A stretch of DNA of 64,000 nt from Mesostigma viride (lineage: Eukaryota > Streptophyta > Mesostigmatophyceae > Mesostigmatales > Mesostigmataceae): positions 1,118,589-1,182,588 of the forward strand of contig RPFO01000643.1 of assembly GCA_009746045.1 (NCBI GenBank), written 5' to 3'. This document shows positions 52,507-64,000 of the stretch, piece after piece. Below the pieces are notes generated by a model. The model saw only the letters and a program-made list of their open reading frames with translations. It searched no databases and was not told where the DNA came from. Numbering within the stretch: the first letter of the stretch is position 1; each line of letters begins with the position of its first letter. The position numbers were made by a program, and so were the translations under genes.

Positions 52507-54835
52507 AAACAGCTCCACTATTGGCATGCATTCCATAAATCAATTAATTAATTAACCCTTGGCGATCGGGAAACCACCCGACCTGTCGACTGTGCAATTG
52601 CAATTGATATGCAAGAAATTATGTTTGGGTCATCAAAACAACATGTTTAGACAACCTGCCCACTACTTGTTGGGGGTACTACCCCCAACCACGTACCGGT
52701 AATATGCTAAAAATAGAAAAAGACGCTATTTTAGTCCTTTTTCCCTTGGCCAATGGGCAAACAATTTGGGACCCAATCAGCACACCCCTTCTAATTCCTA
52801 CCCTTTCCTAAATTCTAGCCACTCAGGACATCAAAACAAGCATGGCTGCTCCAAAAATAGAGTTTACCGTAAAACAGGGTATTTTTTTGTTAAAAAAAAA
52901 TAAATCAAAAAATTGAAGTACAATTTAGGACCATACCAGCACACCCCTTATGGCAAATGGTAGGAATTCAACAGCCCCAAGTTTTTACAGCATTCTGACA
53001 TCAGCTGTTCAATTAATAGGGCTAAATGTGATGCAAAAAATTGTCTGCTGACATCATCACAGGCATCAATCATCATCACTATCTCCTTCTTCCCCCAAGC
53101 ACAAGGGGCCATATCACGTCCCAGCATGCACGGTTTGAAGGGTATAACTGAGGCATAACATATGGGCACCATGCTCGATCGCCCTCGTCCAGCTCGTCAC
53201 ACAGCAGAAATCGGATAGCATCACTGTGTCCTGGATCGTGGCACTTGATGCATCTCATGGTCTTTCTTGCCCTACTCACCCCCCTCCTCGTCCTCCCCCT
53301 GCCCTGCACCAGCACACCACTTGTGCATGGCAAATGGTGGGAAGTGAACAGCCCCAAGGTTTAATTAAGAGCATCCTGACATCAACTGTTCAAGTAATAG
53401 GACCGGGTGTGCTGAAAACAAGTGCACGCAAAATGGGGGGAAATGGTAGTAAATGAGGACGTAAGTGCTGTCTTTGTGATCCCAATGGCTAAAAAACATG
53501 TTCAGCGTGATCGACCAAATGTTTAATGAAAAGAACAGGCACCCATAGAAGTTCACCTTTCCTAGGTAGGAACACCCTTGCAAGGCCGACGTGCATAGCT
53601 ATAGGGTAGGTAGTGATACATGCCCAAGTGGCACTCATATCTTTTGCCTACATCTACTTGCATAATGTGAGCGCTATGCTAATAACGGAGCCTTTCAACA
53701 CACCAACACCCAAGAGTAACTCATCCACAATGCCCAACAAAACCAGGTCTATGGAAGGCAGTTTACACCAAGTAAATTAGTCATACAACTAATTGCCTAT
53801 CTGCCCCATGGATAGCACAGGTAGCTCCCCTTCAATGGATGGTAGAGACTTCAGGCACAATGGAAATGCCTATAGATATACCTTGCTACCTATAAACAAC
53901 ACATGCCAAGAATGAAGTACATCATCACCTTGTCTTCCAGGACGCTGAACCGCCAAGAAGTGGCTCCTAGCTTGCCAGCTTGTTGTCTCGGTGATGTCGC
54001 CGCCGGGCATGCCGGGTTATTAAATATGCAATGTAAACAAGGCGTATTTCCTTCAAACGACTCTACACGAAGCTTGCCATGTTTGCTACAAATATGAGGC
54101 CACGTTCTCGAGCACAAAGGCAGGCACCATTTACGCAACCCCCCAGAGCTGCCAGGGGGAAATCAGGCCACGGCCTTGCAAGAAGCAGACAATTACTCAG
54201 CAGAAACTTGCCTAAAAGAACGCGGACAGCTTAGCTTAACGGATATACAAACGCACACAAAAACTGAGGTAATATGCAGGGCAGCTTGTGGTGCAACTAT
54301 AGGCGTTCCTGTCTGCCCAGGGCGTCTGACAGGAAAAGCCTGCCCTGAATGGAAAGGTCGGACGCAGGTCGTGCAGGTGCGCGCAACTTTATTCTGGGAA
54401 TGACGGGAAATGGCCGCAAGCAAAGCGATTAGCTTGTTTTCCAGTTATCCACTGATGGCCATTTCTTTCTTGACCGCTAGGCATTAGAAATAGCGAACAT
54501 CACTGCCACAGACGTGCGTTCTATGGTAGTGATTGCGGCCAGATTTTCGCAACGACCCCCCTATTAACGGGGCCAAAAAGATCGGCTGCGATCTTTGGAA
54601 TCATGCATTTGCAGCTATGAGACACGATCCAGAAATTATGTTCTGCTTATAAAAGTACTGATTTGCCTTACGCAGCCCAGATTCGGCCGCATCTACGAAA
54701 TGCACGTCGCCATGACTACTTCCGCAAGGTGCGCGCATCGTGCACCACAAAACCTTCCCGGTCCTCGGTACCGGCGGGAATTTTTTCGGCGCCAAGGGTC
54801 GGGACCGACGCGTCCCCTTAATTAAACTGCATTTA
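52507..54835 (-). mobile_element. Relic of the Mutator-like/PHD transposon
   Basis: The left edge follows TTAATTAATTAA and the right edge is CCCCTTAATTAA, suggesting a TTAA target. On the minus strand near 53263 it still codes for MRCIKCHDPGHSDA and RFLLCDELDEGD, a PHD-finger remnant like that at 60400-60200. Its right end (54695-54830) matches 62913-63030. A stretch near 52850-52930 (GAGTTTACCGTAAAACAGGG, then a poly-A run) resembles 59665-59710. Most of the transposase is gone. Confidence 0.55.
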
Positions 54836-54837
54836 CT

Positions 54838-55475
54838 TCATGATTTTGATGCGTTGAGGCCTTTAAGAACATGAATGGTTACACGTTATGAAATAGTTAT
54901 TCTGCTATTGTGCTTGTTTCCAGTTTTCACGTGTAGAGGCAAGGACTTGGTTGCCTTTGGTCCACTGCACATTAGTTGCAAAATGTGAGGTGTTATGGGA
55001 ATTCTAAAAATAAAAGCTCAGAGCTGTTATGAACGCTGGTTTTCAGAGTATTCTTTAGCGTACCCAACCTTGGTCTGTCAAAGAAATGGGTGAAGGAGTA
55101 GCCTAGGCAACAAGTGGGAGAGGCCCATGTGCTGCCCACTTGTGCATATCTCCGAATCCGCCTCTCTAAGATCTTCCCCAAGTCCTTTGTCGAGGTCTAG
55201 TGTTGTGCGGATGCCTTGTTTGTGCGCCGGGACAAGGCGGCCTCCTTTGCGTGATGTTGGTCTTATCAGGGTGCTGTGGCATCATGCTCCCAACACGGTG
55301 GCCAGATGGCCTGGTGCACAATCGGTTTTAGAGTGGCTTAAAGTCTCATATGAAGCATCTTGAACGGTGGAGTTGGAAACCTCCTGTTTAATGTGTATTA
55401 GCAATCAGGAGCCATGGAAAAGCCTTGGCGAAAAACAACGATCCGATGCATCTGTACTGCGTTTTGTGCTTGTTT
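54838..55475. repeat. Intron-containing segmental duplication, unit 1
   Basis: About 630 bp, clearly similar (roughly 75-80% by eye) to 56131-56740: GAACGCTGGTTTTCAGAGTA, CCAACCTTGGTCTGTCAAA, GGCAACAAGTGGGA and others, in the same order. Confidence 0.8.
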
Positions 55476-55585
55476 CATGCTATAGTGGGGCACACCCACA
55501 GGGATCGTTCATGGCCCTTGAGACTGAGAGCTGCAGGATATTCTTGTGGTATGTTGATGGGCCTCTATTGCGTCGCTGCGTGCAG

Positions 55586-57078
55586 GATGGGTCGACACCG
55601 CTGTTGGAGGCGGCATCCAACGGTCACCCCGATGTCGTCCGGCTCCTCATCGAGAAGGGCGCAGATCGATGTCAACGTCATGGACGAGGTTTGTAGTGGG
55701 GATAGTTTGGGGTCATCTGTGGATTCATCCATCTGTGGGGTCTTGCTTAGCTTCATCGATCATCTGTGATTGGAATGCCTTAGCTTGTCGGGTGCCCGGC
55801 TGCTTTGGTGGCTTGACTGGGCTGCCGGCATGCATCCAAGCTGTCGGGAAGGCAGGCGATGTGGTTGGACTGAGGATAGCAGCGTGCAATGCGGCATATG
55901 TGTTGTGCTTTGGCTGTATGTACCATGGAATAGCTATGGCCAGCCCACTTTTCACTTTCTTTTCCTTTTCCTGCAGAGTGTGCATTTAGGTGAAGGACAG
56001 ATGCGCATTTTGTCTGGTCATAATCTCAGTTCGTGCATCTACCAAAGATATGCCTCGGTACATCTGATGAGTATTAATGTTAAATATCAATCTATTTCCC
56101 CATGTATTACTTGCATATAACCGTATTTGGCCTTTATGATTTTCATGCATGGAGGCCTTTTATATGAAGTAGCTACTGTGCTACTGTGCTTGTTCTCCAT
56201 TTTCCACGCGTAGACGCAAGGATCCTTACTGCCTTGGTTCGACAGCACATTTGTTACCAAATGTGGGGTGTTCTGGGAGTTCCAAACATATAAATGCTCA
56301 GATCTGTTATAAACGCTGGTTGTCAGAGTAGTCCTCAGGCGTCACCAACCTTGGTCTGTCAAACAAGTGGCTGGAGTAGCAGTAGGCAACAAGTGGGAAA
56401 GGCCCATGCGCTGCCCACTTGTGCTGCCCACTTGTTCATGTCTCAAGGACCTGCCTCCCCGTGTCCTTCCCTTTCTCTGGGGTAAGGAAATTCTTTCTCT
56501 TCATGTGCAGAAACCTTGTTTGTGCGGGACATATACGACTTCAATTGCTGGTGTTGATCTTATCAGGGTGCTGCGGCGTCATGCTCCCAACACGGTGACC
56601 AGCTGGCCCAGTGGTGCATGCTCGGGTTTGGAGAGGCTTGACTTTGTATGCAGCAGCATAGCGGTGGACATAGAAACTTTTTGTAATAGCAATGGTGAGC
56701 CATGCTTCAGCCATGGCAAACAGCGATCATCCCTTTGCCTTTATAAGAAAGTTGGACAATAAGAAGATTTGAATTCTATCTACTTTCTGATTTTTTTCGC
56801 AAGGTACATCTTCCCTGAATTCAGGTTTAAACCCCGTTCTGGGGTTTCTGGCATTTACTTTTGCCAGGATGTACACTATAGCATGGGACACGTCTGTGGT
56901 TGGAGAAACATGGGGGTACTTGCGATGGGTTATCTTCTGCATGCATCTTCTCCTACAATGTGCGTGGCGTATTCTGACTTGTTGCCTGCAGGATGGCTAC
57001 ACGGCGCTGGACTTGGCCAAGCAAAATGGCCATGTGAAGGTCGCGCAGTTCCTTGAGCCGCTCACCACGGCGCGCTAG
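55586..57078 (+). CDS. Ankyrin-repeat protein, 3' exons only (possible pseudogene)
   Basis: Ankyrin repeats bind partner proteins; the specific role is unknown. Exon 55586-55688 follows TGCAG and codes for DGSTPLLEAASNGHPDVVRL, LIEKGA, then VNVMDE in a shifted frame. It is 103 nt long, four more than a one-repeat 99-nt exon; the extra four bases lie in GATCGAT. The last exon 56992-57078 reads DGYTALDLAKQNGHVKVAQF, LEPLTTAR, stop. The intron between runs GTTTGT...GCAG. Upstream exons were not found and may lie beyond the transposon relic. The 4-bp shift means a pseudogene, a sequencing error or an unseen splice variant. Confidence 0.72.
56131..56740. repeat. Intron-containing segmental duplication, unit 2
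   Basis: Partner of 54838-55475, about 1.29 kb further right, so each ankyrin exon is preceded by the same intron sequence. Confidence 0.8.
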
Positions 57079-59343
57079 GAGCGTGGCAGGGTCACCACAG
57101 CAGCCGGTTACTGCTTGGATTGCGGTGAGCGCATTATGCCACTGGTGTGAGGGTAGCTGCGTGCTCATGCGCTCCCCTTGCTTGCGTACCTGGCGAAGCA
57201 AGCGGCGCGCATGGCCTGGACGGCGCAGCACCCTGTTGTAGACCGTTTTGCAAGAATGATAGCCGGTGTATATTTAGCTCTTACAACTCCCAAGGACGAA
57301 GCATGGCTGTTTGCCGCCCTGCTGGGACATCCACGGGCTGATTGCTGCACGGTTTCCTCGCCCTGGCAGCAAGTGTGTTTGCCCGGGCTGCATATTGGGA
57401 GTTCCTGCCATTGGTCATGCTGCACTCAGATTAATTGTCACGACCTTGACTCCCTCACAGGCATGGTGCAGAAAATCCACCATTTGTTATTTTGAATGCC
57501 GTGATGAATGCGTGTTTAGTCACCCAGGCTTGCAGGGGATTTCGGCGCAGAGCGAGCCTGTTGTCACTTCTTGGCATGGGTCGGTGTGTGACCGATTGTT
57601 GACTGGGTGGCCGACTCATCATGAAAAGGAAAGACACAGCTTTCCTTGGAACTAGCTGTGAGCGCTCCTGTGTGTCCGCTGTGTCATGATTCTGCATGCC
57701 CGACACGAACACCACAATATAGCTGGTGTGCTCCAGGCAGGTTGTTGGTCATCATCCCGCACAGCAATTCCTGCCATTGATTAGCATTGCATCCCGCGAG
57801 GTTGCTGCCTTCGTCCCTAGATTCTTGTTGCGGGCTCTGCCTGCCCTGTTCCCTTGGAGTCACTGCCGTCTTACAAGTTGATGGCAATAGCAAGAGGCAT
57901 TTCCCCCCCCCCTGTTGTCATTGCTCATTGGCTGTATTCATCAACATTCATCACTGGCTTTGCTGTAGATGTGACGGTAATCAGGGCGCTTGGGGTTCCG
58001 GTGCATGGCTGCCATGCCTGTGTGCTGCTGTAGCCGTGACATCCATCACGCGCAGCACACCGAGAACGTGCACCTTTAGTATACTGTGGCACGCACCCAG
58101 CTACCTGCATGACCAAATTGATGATGTCCTGGCCCATGTGCCCTGGACTTGTTGGTTGCCCCCTTGTCCCATTCATCGCTGCCTGCTGTGGTGAATGGAA
58201 AGCCCTTGCCACTGGGTATTCTACCGATGTTGTTGTGTTGTAGGCTGATGGCTCGTAGCAGCAGGTTATGAAAGTTTCTTCAATCCCTGGTCTGCATCAA
58301 TAGATACTTTAGAATTGCTCCCGCGCTTCTTCAAGTTATATGCCATGAGCAAGGTGTTTTACCTTTACCTGCTTCTGAAATGCCCGGCGTGGATTATTTC
58401 CTGTATTTTTCCCAAGGGAGGCAGTGTGAGTAATGGTTCGGAAGTCGATGCTTGGCTGTTACCGATTAACATCAGCCAATGTTATCATAGCATCATGGAG
58501 GGGAGTTACAACTCAAGGAACTGTGAATGCAGCAGTTGGTTGCTTGGTGGGCACCACCGGCATTTTTGCATCCATGTGTGCATGAACATGGACCCATTCG
58601 TGTGTTGACCCTGCTTTACCAAACCTGGCATGTGCGTTGCTCGCTTCCTGTCTTCATTGCATACGGTGTCTGGATGCAGGTTGACTAAACTTGGTACGGC
58701 CTGGGCTTCAATAGCGAGTCCTATTCGGAAGTCATGGTCACCATGTTCGAGATCTGTTAGCACCGACTAGTGGGAATGTATGGTAGAATTGAGGAAGAGA
58801 GGAATCTTAATTATAGTCACTGTTTGTAAACGTTTGGGCTTGACATCTTGAATTGACAGCGGGCAGGCAGTCTGTGCTTGATTTTTTCTCGCTCGGCTGG
58901 CTAGCGGACCTATGTACATACCTTGCCTGGCTGGAAGGCAACAGTCTCATACCGGTTGTGCACACCTGACTGGGGTATGCCAGATTCCCAGGTGCTGGCT
59001 GCCACACTGATAGGGGTTGGACGGGTTGTGAATGCAGTGCGCGCTCTAGATAGCGTTATGACTGCATAGATGGAACAGGCTTTGTAGTGGACAGGCTTGG
59101 GCCAGTCGGGCAATTGCATCGGTTACCCATCCTTTGTTGAGAGCTGGGTCTCAAGGCCAGTGCATGTACCACTTTGCCATGAAACTTTCCTCCCCACTTC
59201 AGCCAGGATAGGCCGGGGAGCTGGCATCATAATGAAGTCCCTGCTCGAGCACTGGAGACTTGAAAACGGCGCTTCATCAAGCTAATGTACTGTTAGTTTT
59301 ACTTCGCTGTGTATAATAGGTATTTTCATGTTTTCTATTGCTT
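57079..59343. other. 3' flank of the ankyrin gene; no gene recognised
   Basis: Presumably 3' UTR and intergenic DNA. Short open frames show no domain or splice pattern. A TGTAA motif occurs near 58825. Confidence 0.5.
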
Positions 59344-60198
59344 AAGGGGTCCGGACGGACCTGCCCCCCCCCAAATTGAATACACATGTTTTGCACTCAA
59401 TACCCATGCTGGCAATGCAAATTATGATGGGGGACCATAAATATGACCCTTGGGCATGCATGTGGCTACTTTTTGAGTTCAAGGCCCATCACAATACATG
59501 TGCAGGGAGATTTTTTTGGCGCGCACACCCCCTAAAAGCACGGATTGCCTAGGACAACCCCCCCACACTTGTGTACCAAACACCATATTTTTGTCAAATC
59601 CCTACCCAGACCAAAGAATGGAGCTAATTTGCAGCACCAAAATCGCACGTCTGGGCATACTGATGCAGTTTACCGAAAAATACGTCTTTTTTGTGACTAA
59701 AAAAAAAAATCAAATCAAATACGCATGGGTTGGGCCCAGGGAGATAAAGATAACTTCCACAGGGTGGGAATATCAATGGGACCAATTTTCAGCTCATTCT
59801 GACCACGTATGTGAACAGCCATCACTTTTGTATGAAAAACAAAAAGCACGAAAATACGGTTTTATGCCAAATGGCTGCACCAATCACAACCTTGCCCACC
59901 ACCAAGTGGGGCAAATAAGGTGCCAGCAAGTTATTTATCATGCAAACTATCTTGGAATCAAAATTCAGGTCATTCTGAGCTAGACTGATGGCATAAACTA
60001 GTGTCCTCAACTACCACCCTGTAAGCCATGCAACATGCAGGCAAAGGGGTTCCACCAATACATGCATAGACAATCCCCCTGCTGGGGCAGGGCAGAGTCA
60101 ATAAACATCATGAAAGTAAAAATAAACAACACCATGGTCCTACAACAATGCAACACCCATGATGGCATGAGGCACCTAATAACACATGGCGGCTAGGA
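59344..60198 (-). other. Non-coding 3' part of the Mutator-like transposon
   Basis: The left edge reads TTAAGGGGTCCGGACGGACC, again TTAA followed by GGGG. The interior has homopolymer runs and a GTTTACCGAAAAATAC stretch also present in the relic. No gene. Confidence 0.5.
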
Positions 60199-62650
60199 CT
60201 AGTCCTCATCTGAGCTGTCACCCTTCCCACAGCAGTTGGGGCAAAACCACGGTTCCCGTTCCTGGGGCAGGGTCTTGAGGGTGAGACCAACGCACAGCAT
60301 GTAAGCCCCATGCCCATCCACATCCGGGGTGTCGCACAGCAGGAAGGGGTTGGCGTCAGTGCTAGCCGCCCCCATGCATTTGATGCACAACACCCTGTCC
60401 ACGCCATCATCAGAGCTGGTACTGCTGGCATCTCCCCCCTCGTCCTCCCCGCTGGCCACATCCTCATAGCCGCAACCATGCTCGTACTTGGCGGCTGCCT
60501 CCTTCTCCTTGGACCAGTTCAGCCCCTTTGCAATCCGCGACCGCTTCTGCTGCCGTCTCTTGAAGTTAGGGTCCCGCTTGGTTTCCTGCTTCAGGGTGCG
60601 CTCCTTCCGCAATGTCTCCAGCTGGTCCGTCACCGCCTCGGTCACCGCTATGCCCAGCTTGGCCGCCAGCACTGACCACCAATCCGTCACGGGCCTTGAG
60701 CACGCCCATCATGCAGGCATACGGCCAACGCAAACCCGCAAAGCCCCCCTTGCCCCCTGGCACAAAGCCGATCTGCACCGAGTGGTGGAATTCATTCATG
60801 TTGGACGAGGCATCATGGTTGCAGCGGTCAAGCAGTGCAGGGTTCACATACTTCTCAACGGCGTTGTCCACCACACCACGCACGTCCACAATCACCCCCT
60901 TGCTGGTAGCCTCGGCAGGCGGCAGCCAGCGTCCTCCCTTCCAGCCCGGCCTATTGCTGGTCTTCTTTGCCACACCACACCAATCCTCCTTCGTCACCTC
61001 CTTAGTCTCCTTGTCCTTGTGGTGGTTGCAGTACGTCTCACACCCGTCGTGCTTGTTGAAACAGTGGTCTATCAGGTTGTGCATTGCCTGTGACAGCCAC
61101 TCCCCCTTCATGTGCCCATTAATGCGAATGCACCACCTGAAACTGGTACATATGTGGGTGATGACATCATCTGTGAGAACCTTGGGCAGCTTGGACAAGT
61201 GCTCCTTCCTTGCTTTCAGAAGTGAACCATACAGGCAGTTGCCTAAATGGTTCAGATCTTCCTGCTTGGCTGGCACGTGCTCCGTGAGCTTCTCCTGCAC
61301 CACAGCGTACCAGGATGTGTCACCATCGCTGACCACCTCTGCTGCGTACAGGCGCTGCTGCCTTGGCTTAGCACAATCCCCCCCTCCCCTCCCTCCCCTC
61401 TCTCCTTGCACACCATGCCAATGTTGAGGCCATCCTGCAGTGACATGAGGTCATTTAAGAGGGCTACCGCCCCCCATGCCTCCATGCTCTTGCTGGACCC
61501 ACCGTGATTCCGCCAGCACACGTGCTCAGCACCTCATCATTGCTACCCCTTGGTTGCTCACACGTGGGGCACCACCTACCTGAGATGTGGATACCAACAA
61601 CCTTCTTGCTGGGGCTATGGATCAAAAGCTGCTGCCCCCACAAACTCTTGAACCCCCTATTGGCCCAGCTCCCATCAAAGCTCACCCTGCAGCCCTGCCT
61701 ACCCTTCCCATCCATCTTGAACCGCTTGCACTTCATCTCCATCTCTCGTACCGCCACTCTGTTCTCCTTGATCACCTCAATCAGATGCTCCATGACCACC
61801 TGCTCCACAGCACGCACATCCTTATCCCACGTGTCGTGCCCACGTGGGAACCTAATGCCAAGCACGACGGAGAGACGCACAAGCTGTTGGCGGGACAAGC
61901 CAAAGAGCACACCTGCACACGCCAGCAGGCTGCTACAAGCATTGCGCCTCACACCAGCCTCAAATCTGAGTTGGGCTGAAGAAGGGGAAAAGGCTGCCAC
62001 CACGGCTCATTCTCATCACCCGCACCCTTTCCCCTCCCATCCGGGGCCGTGCTCAGCCTGGGCTTACAAAAGGGATTGGTGCACCACAGCACAACATCCG
62101 AGCAGCTGCCCGCATCGCGCTTTGGCTTCTCCAGCATGCCCAGCTTGAGAGTGAACCCTAAACAGCATGGGCACGGGAGGGCGGCAGCCATGGCCTCCAG
62201 CCCACAAGAATCCACAATAAGCCGGGGCATATCAAAAGGCAAGCCCTTGTCCTCGACAACGGGAGGCAGCACGACAGCATCTCTGACTTGTTTACCATGC
62301 GGCAGCACTTTCTTGGGCGACGGCCGGTAGTGATGTGGAGGATTCCTCGCTCGCTCCGCACCGGGCAGCACTCCCTCGTCCTCGACAGATGGAGCACCAC
62401 CCGAATCGCCACCAGCTGTCGCCGTCAGCCCTTCCACCCCCGCGCTAGCAACCCATTCTGTCCGAGTCTGCTCATCCGCGGACTTACAAGGCCGCCCACC
62501 ACGACGTTTGGCCTCATTTGTAGTCGCCGGCGGCCTGCCTCGACCCCTGCGCTCCTCAACAGGCGCAGGCAGCTCCACCCCGGATTCGTGTGCTGCGCGT
62601 TCTTTCTCCCTACGGTCACGTTGAGCTAGCGAGCGTCTATTTCTGGCCAT
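60199..62650 (-). CDS. Mutator-like (Mutsu-type) transposase with PHD finger, spliced, two frameshifts
   Basis: A predicted DDE-type transposase. Exon 1 (62650-62068) begins MARNRRSLAQRDRREKERAA and carries AT-hook-like GRGRPPA and RGGRPCK and a cysteine-rich part (CPCCLGF, LWCTNPF). Intron 62067-61976 is GTAAGC...TTCAG. Exon 2 starts SQLRFEAGVRRNACSSLL and contains VSFDGSWANRGFKSLWGQQL and GRWCPTCEQPRGSND. A one-base frameshift near 61530 precedes NHGGSSKSMEAWGAVALLND. A 59-nt intron (61413-61355) joins LNIGM to RLYAAEVVSDGDTSWYAVVQ. After NEFHHSVQIGFVPGGKGGFA a frameshift near 60690 leads to TDWWSVLAAKLGIAVTEAVT. A PHD finger follows (CIKC, FLLCDTPD, CVGL, WFCPNC), then DSSDED and stop. DGSW, GSS..ME and DGDTSW match the Mutsu-type core as I know it. 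TTAA borders would also fit the Kolobok superfamily. Confidence 0.75.
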
Positions 62651-62685
62651 GATATTGCGCTAATGCTCTGACGTGCTGGCCGGGG

Positions 62686-62912
62686 TCAAAATCTACTTGC
62701 GAGCCCTATAGACGGTTTGAAGCCGGTGTATTCCCCCCCGGCGTCGGGCCAGCGCTCATGAATGATCGTCTCTACCTCTTCGGGCAACTTTTTCGCTCCG
62801 CCCTTCTCGTCAAACCATTTCATTTCTTTGGCAAAATGCCGGTATGCGGCGTGCCTGAATGCTTTGTTATAGGCGTCCACCGTTTGCGGGGGACGGTGAT
62901 CCTCTGCAGCTG
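62686..62912 (-). other. Open minus-strand stretch upstream of the transposase, possible exon
   Basis: It reads RPPQTVDAYNKAFRHAAYRH, FAKEMKWFDEKGGAKKLPEE and VETIIHERWPDAGGEYTGFK before a stop. The composition looks protein-coding. I cannot assign it; it may be an exon of the transposon or of a host gene cut by it. Confidence 0.4.
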
Positions 62913-63030
62913 GGCGATTAAGGGGACTCGGCGCGGCGAATATTTTCCGCGCCAAAAAAATTCCGCGGTACCCTCCGTACCGTGAAAAGTGGGTGCACGG
63001 TGCGCGCACCCCTTGCGGAAGTGGCCATGG
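62913..63030 (+). repeat. Transposon end shared with 54695-54835
   Basis: Starts TTAAGGGGACTCGG and continues GCGCCAAAAAAATTCCGCGG and GTGCGCGCACC. The inverse of 54695-54830 gives TTAAGGGGACGCG, GCGCCGAAAAAATTCC and ATGCGCGCACC. It marks the start of another copy running right, out of view or truncated. Confidence 0.6.
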
Positions 63031-63039
63031 CGGCTGCTT

Positions 63040-63645
63040 TTAGACGAAACGTGACAAATCTGGCTCGCGGAAAGCAGAAAAAATGCTCGATTCTTGGAGG
63101 AAATTAGTTACTGATTCTAATTTATGGTGGGATAGTTGCGATCTATAATGTCGCGGGCTCTTTTTCTTTACCATCGGCAGGGGGGGTCCGGCCTGAATTT
63201 CTGTCGGGATGAATAAAGTATAATTGATGCCTGCAGGTGTGATTGTCGATTGTTGCCAGTTTTGATGGTCCTCATGGAAGCTAGTTTGGTTAATGATGTT
63301 TCTAAAGCCGTAAAAATTCCCGCTGCTATCTTTACCTTTCCCGTCATTTTGCGGTAAGATAACATTAGGCCTGCGCGATGCGCGCCCGACCTCTCCATGA
63401 AAGGGTGGCCTTTCTTGTGCGCCTGGGCACGATCGATAAATGCCCGTTATGGTACGTTCTTGTATTAAACGTCCTAAGATAGCGCTTTCCTGCTTTCTTA
63501 GCTCGTTGAGCGTAAGCTTTTTGCCTTCTTTCCGGCCAGATGCAGCCATGAAGTTGCGGGTCCTGGCGCTGCACCGCTGGATTCCTGGATGTTTTTTAGC
63601 AAGTTCGTCTGTGACGTGGCTGGCTTGCTGCAGCGCGTGGCCCAC
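63040..63645 (-). other. Unassigned minus-strand open frame (201 codons)
   Basis: The N-terminal third (MGHALQQASHVTDELAKKHP, LTLNELRKQESAILGRLIQE) looks protein-like; the remainder looks like read-through of non-coding DNA. It may be one exon of a gene. No family recognised. The remaining 63646-64000 shows nothing. Confidence 0.35.
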
Positions 63646-64000
63646 AACCTGTCGGGAAGGTGTAATGCTTTTATTTCCATGCTTCTCTGAAATTTCTTTT
63701 GCTTTATAGACAGTTGTGTTCGAGGAAATTCACGCGGTCTTCCTAAGCAGCGGCATCATTTTCCCCAGACACTGACGAGCTGGCACCTGTCTCCTAAAGA
63801 AAGTGGCTCGTGCTTGTTAGAAAGGAGGCAGTGTGCATTTTGCGGGACACAATGCTTTGGTGGCACATGCGTCAGGTAGGTTGTTCCAATGGTCTCTTCA
63901 CCTTTCCCACTGAGTAAATGATAGCCTTTGTCATGCTAACCAGAGCAGCTAGCCACAGGTTGGCTGGATAAAAAGTCAGCTTATTTTCTCTTTATATACT

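Overview
The window looks like nuclear DNA of a flagellated protist, most likely a green alga (inference). It has spliced genes with many short exons, a gene for assembling flagellar dynein arms, plant-type CCCTAAA telomere-like motifs inside an intron, very GC-rich coding exons, and RNA polymerase III tRNA genes with T-run terminators. There is no bacterial operon layout. I could not fix the species.

Layout. (1) 1-20.2 kb: two conserved genes stand head to head about 1 kb apart. Protein-L-isoaspartate O-methyltransferase runs left (seven exons here, C-terminus off the left edge). Axonemal dynein assembly factor DNAAF1/ODA7 (LRRC50) runs right (eleven exons, 968 residues). Both were rebuilt exon by exon: every junction keeps frame, and each gene needs one GC-AG intron. 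Their introns are full of minisatellites, and two of these grew out of duplicated exon ends carrying the 5' splice site. (2) 20.2-35.4 kb: a nest of decayed non-LTR retrotransposons with DNA transposons inside them. Taking out a piggyBac-like element (29430-31146) or a foldback element (32657-34923) restores the interrupted reading frame exactly at that site. (3) 37.4-44.4 kb: a tandem array of 28 tRNA-Ala(AGC) copies, mostly in 128-bp units. It is split by a 3.5-kb LINE that landed inside the T-arm of copy 10, and a SINE-like insertion sits just after the last copy. (4) 45-52.5 kb: another decayed LINE (minus strand) carrying two nested insertions, followed by an ORF1-only retroelement. (5) 52.5-64 kb: a relic and a better copy of a DNA transposon with a Mutator-like (Mutsu-type) transposase and a PHD finger, and between them the 3' end of an ankyrin-repeat gene with duplicated introns.

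How the parts relate. The retroelements form at least three groups defined by 3' tails: a short hairpin followed by (TTAA)n. ORF1 (coiled coil plus RNA-binding domain) and ORF2 (endonuclease plus reverse transcriptase) lie on separate insertion units, several with their own target-site duplications. Some ORF1-only units share the 3' hairpin with ORF2 units. This suggests a two-part retrotransposon system in which ORF2 elements mobilise ORF1-only partners (inference). Most short open frames in the tRNA array and the satellites are not genes.
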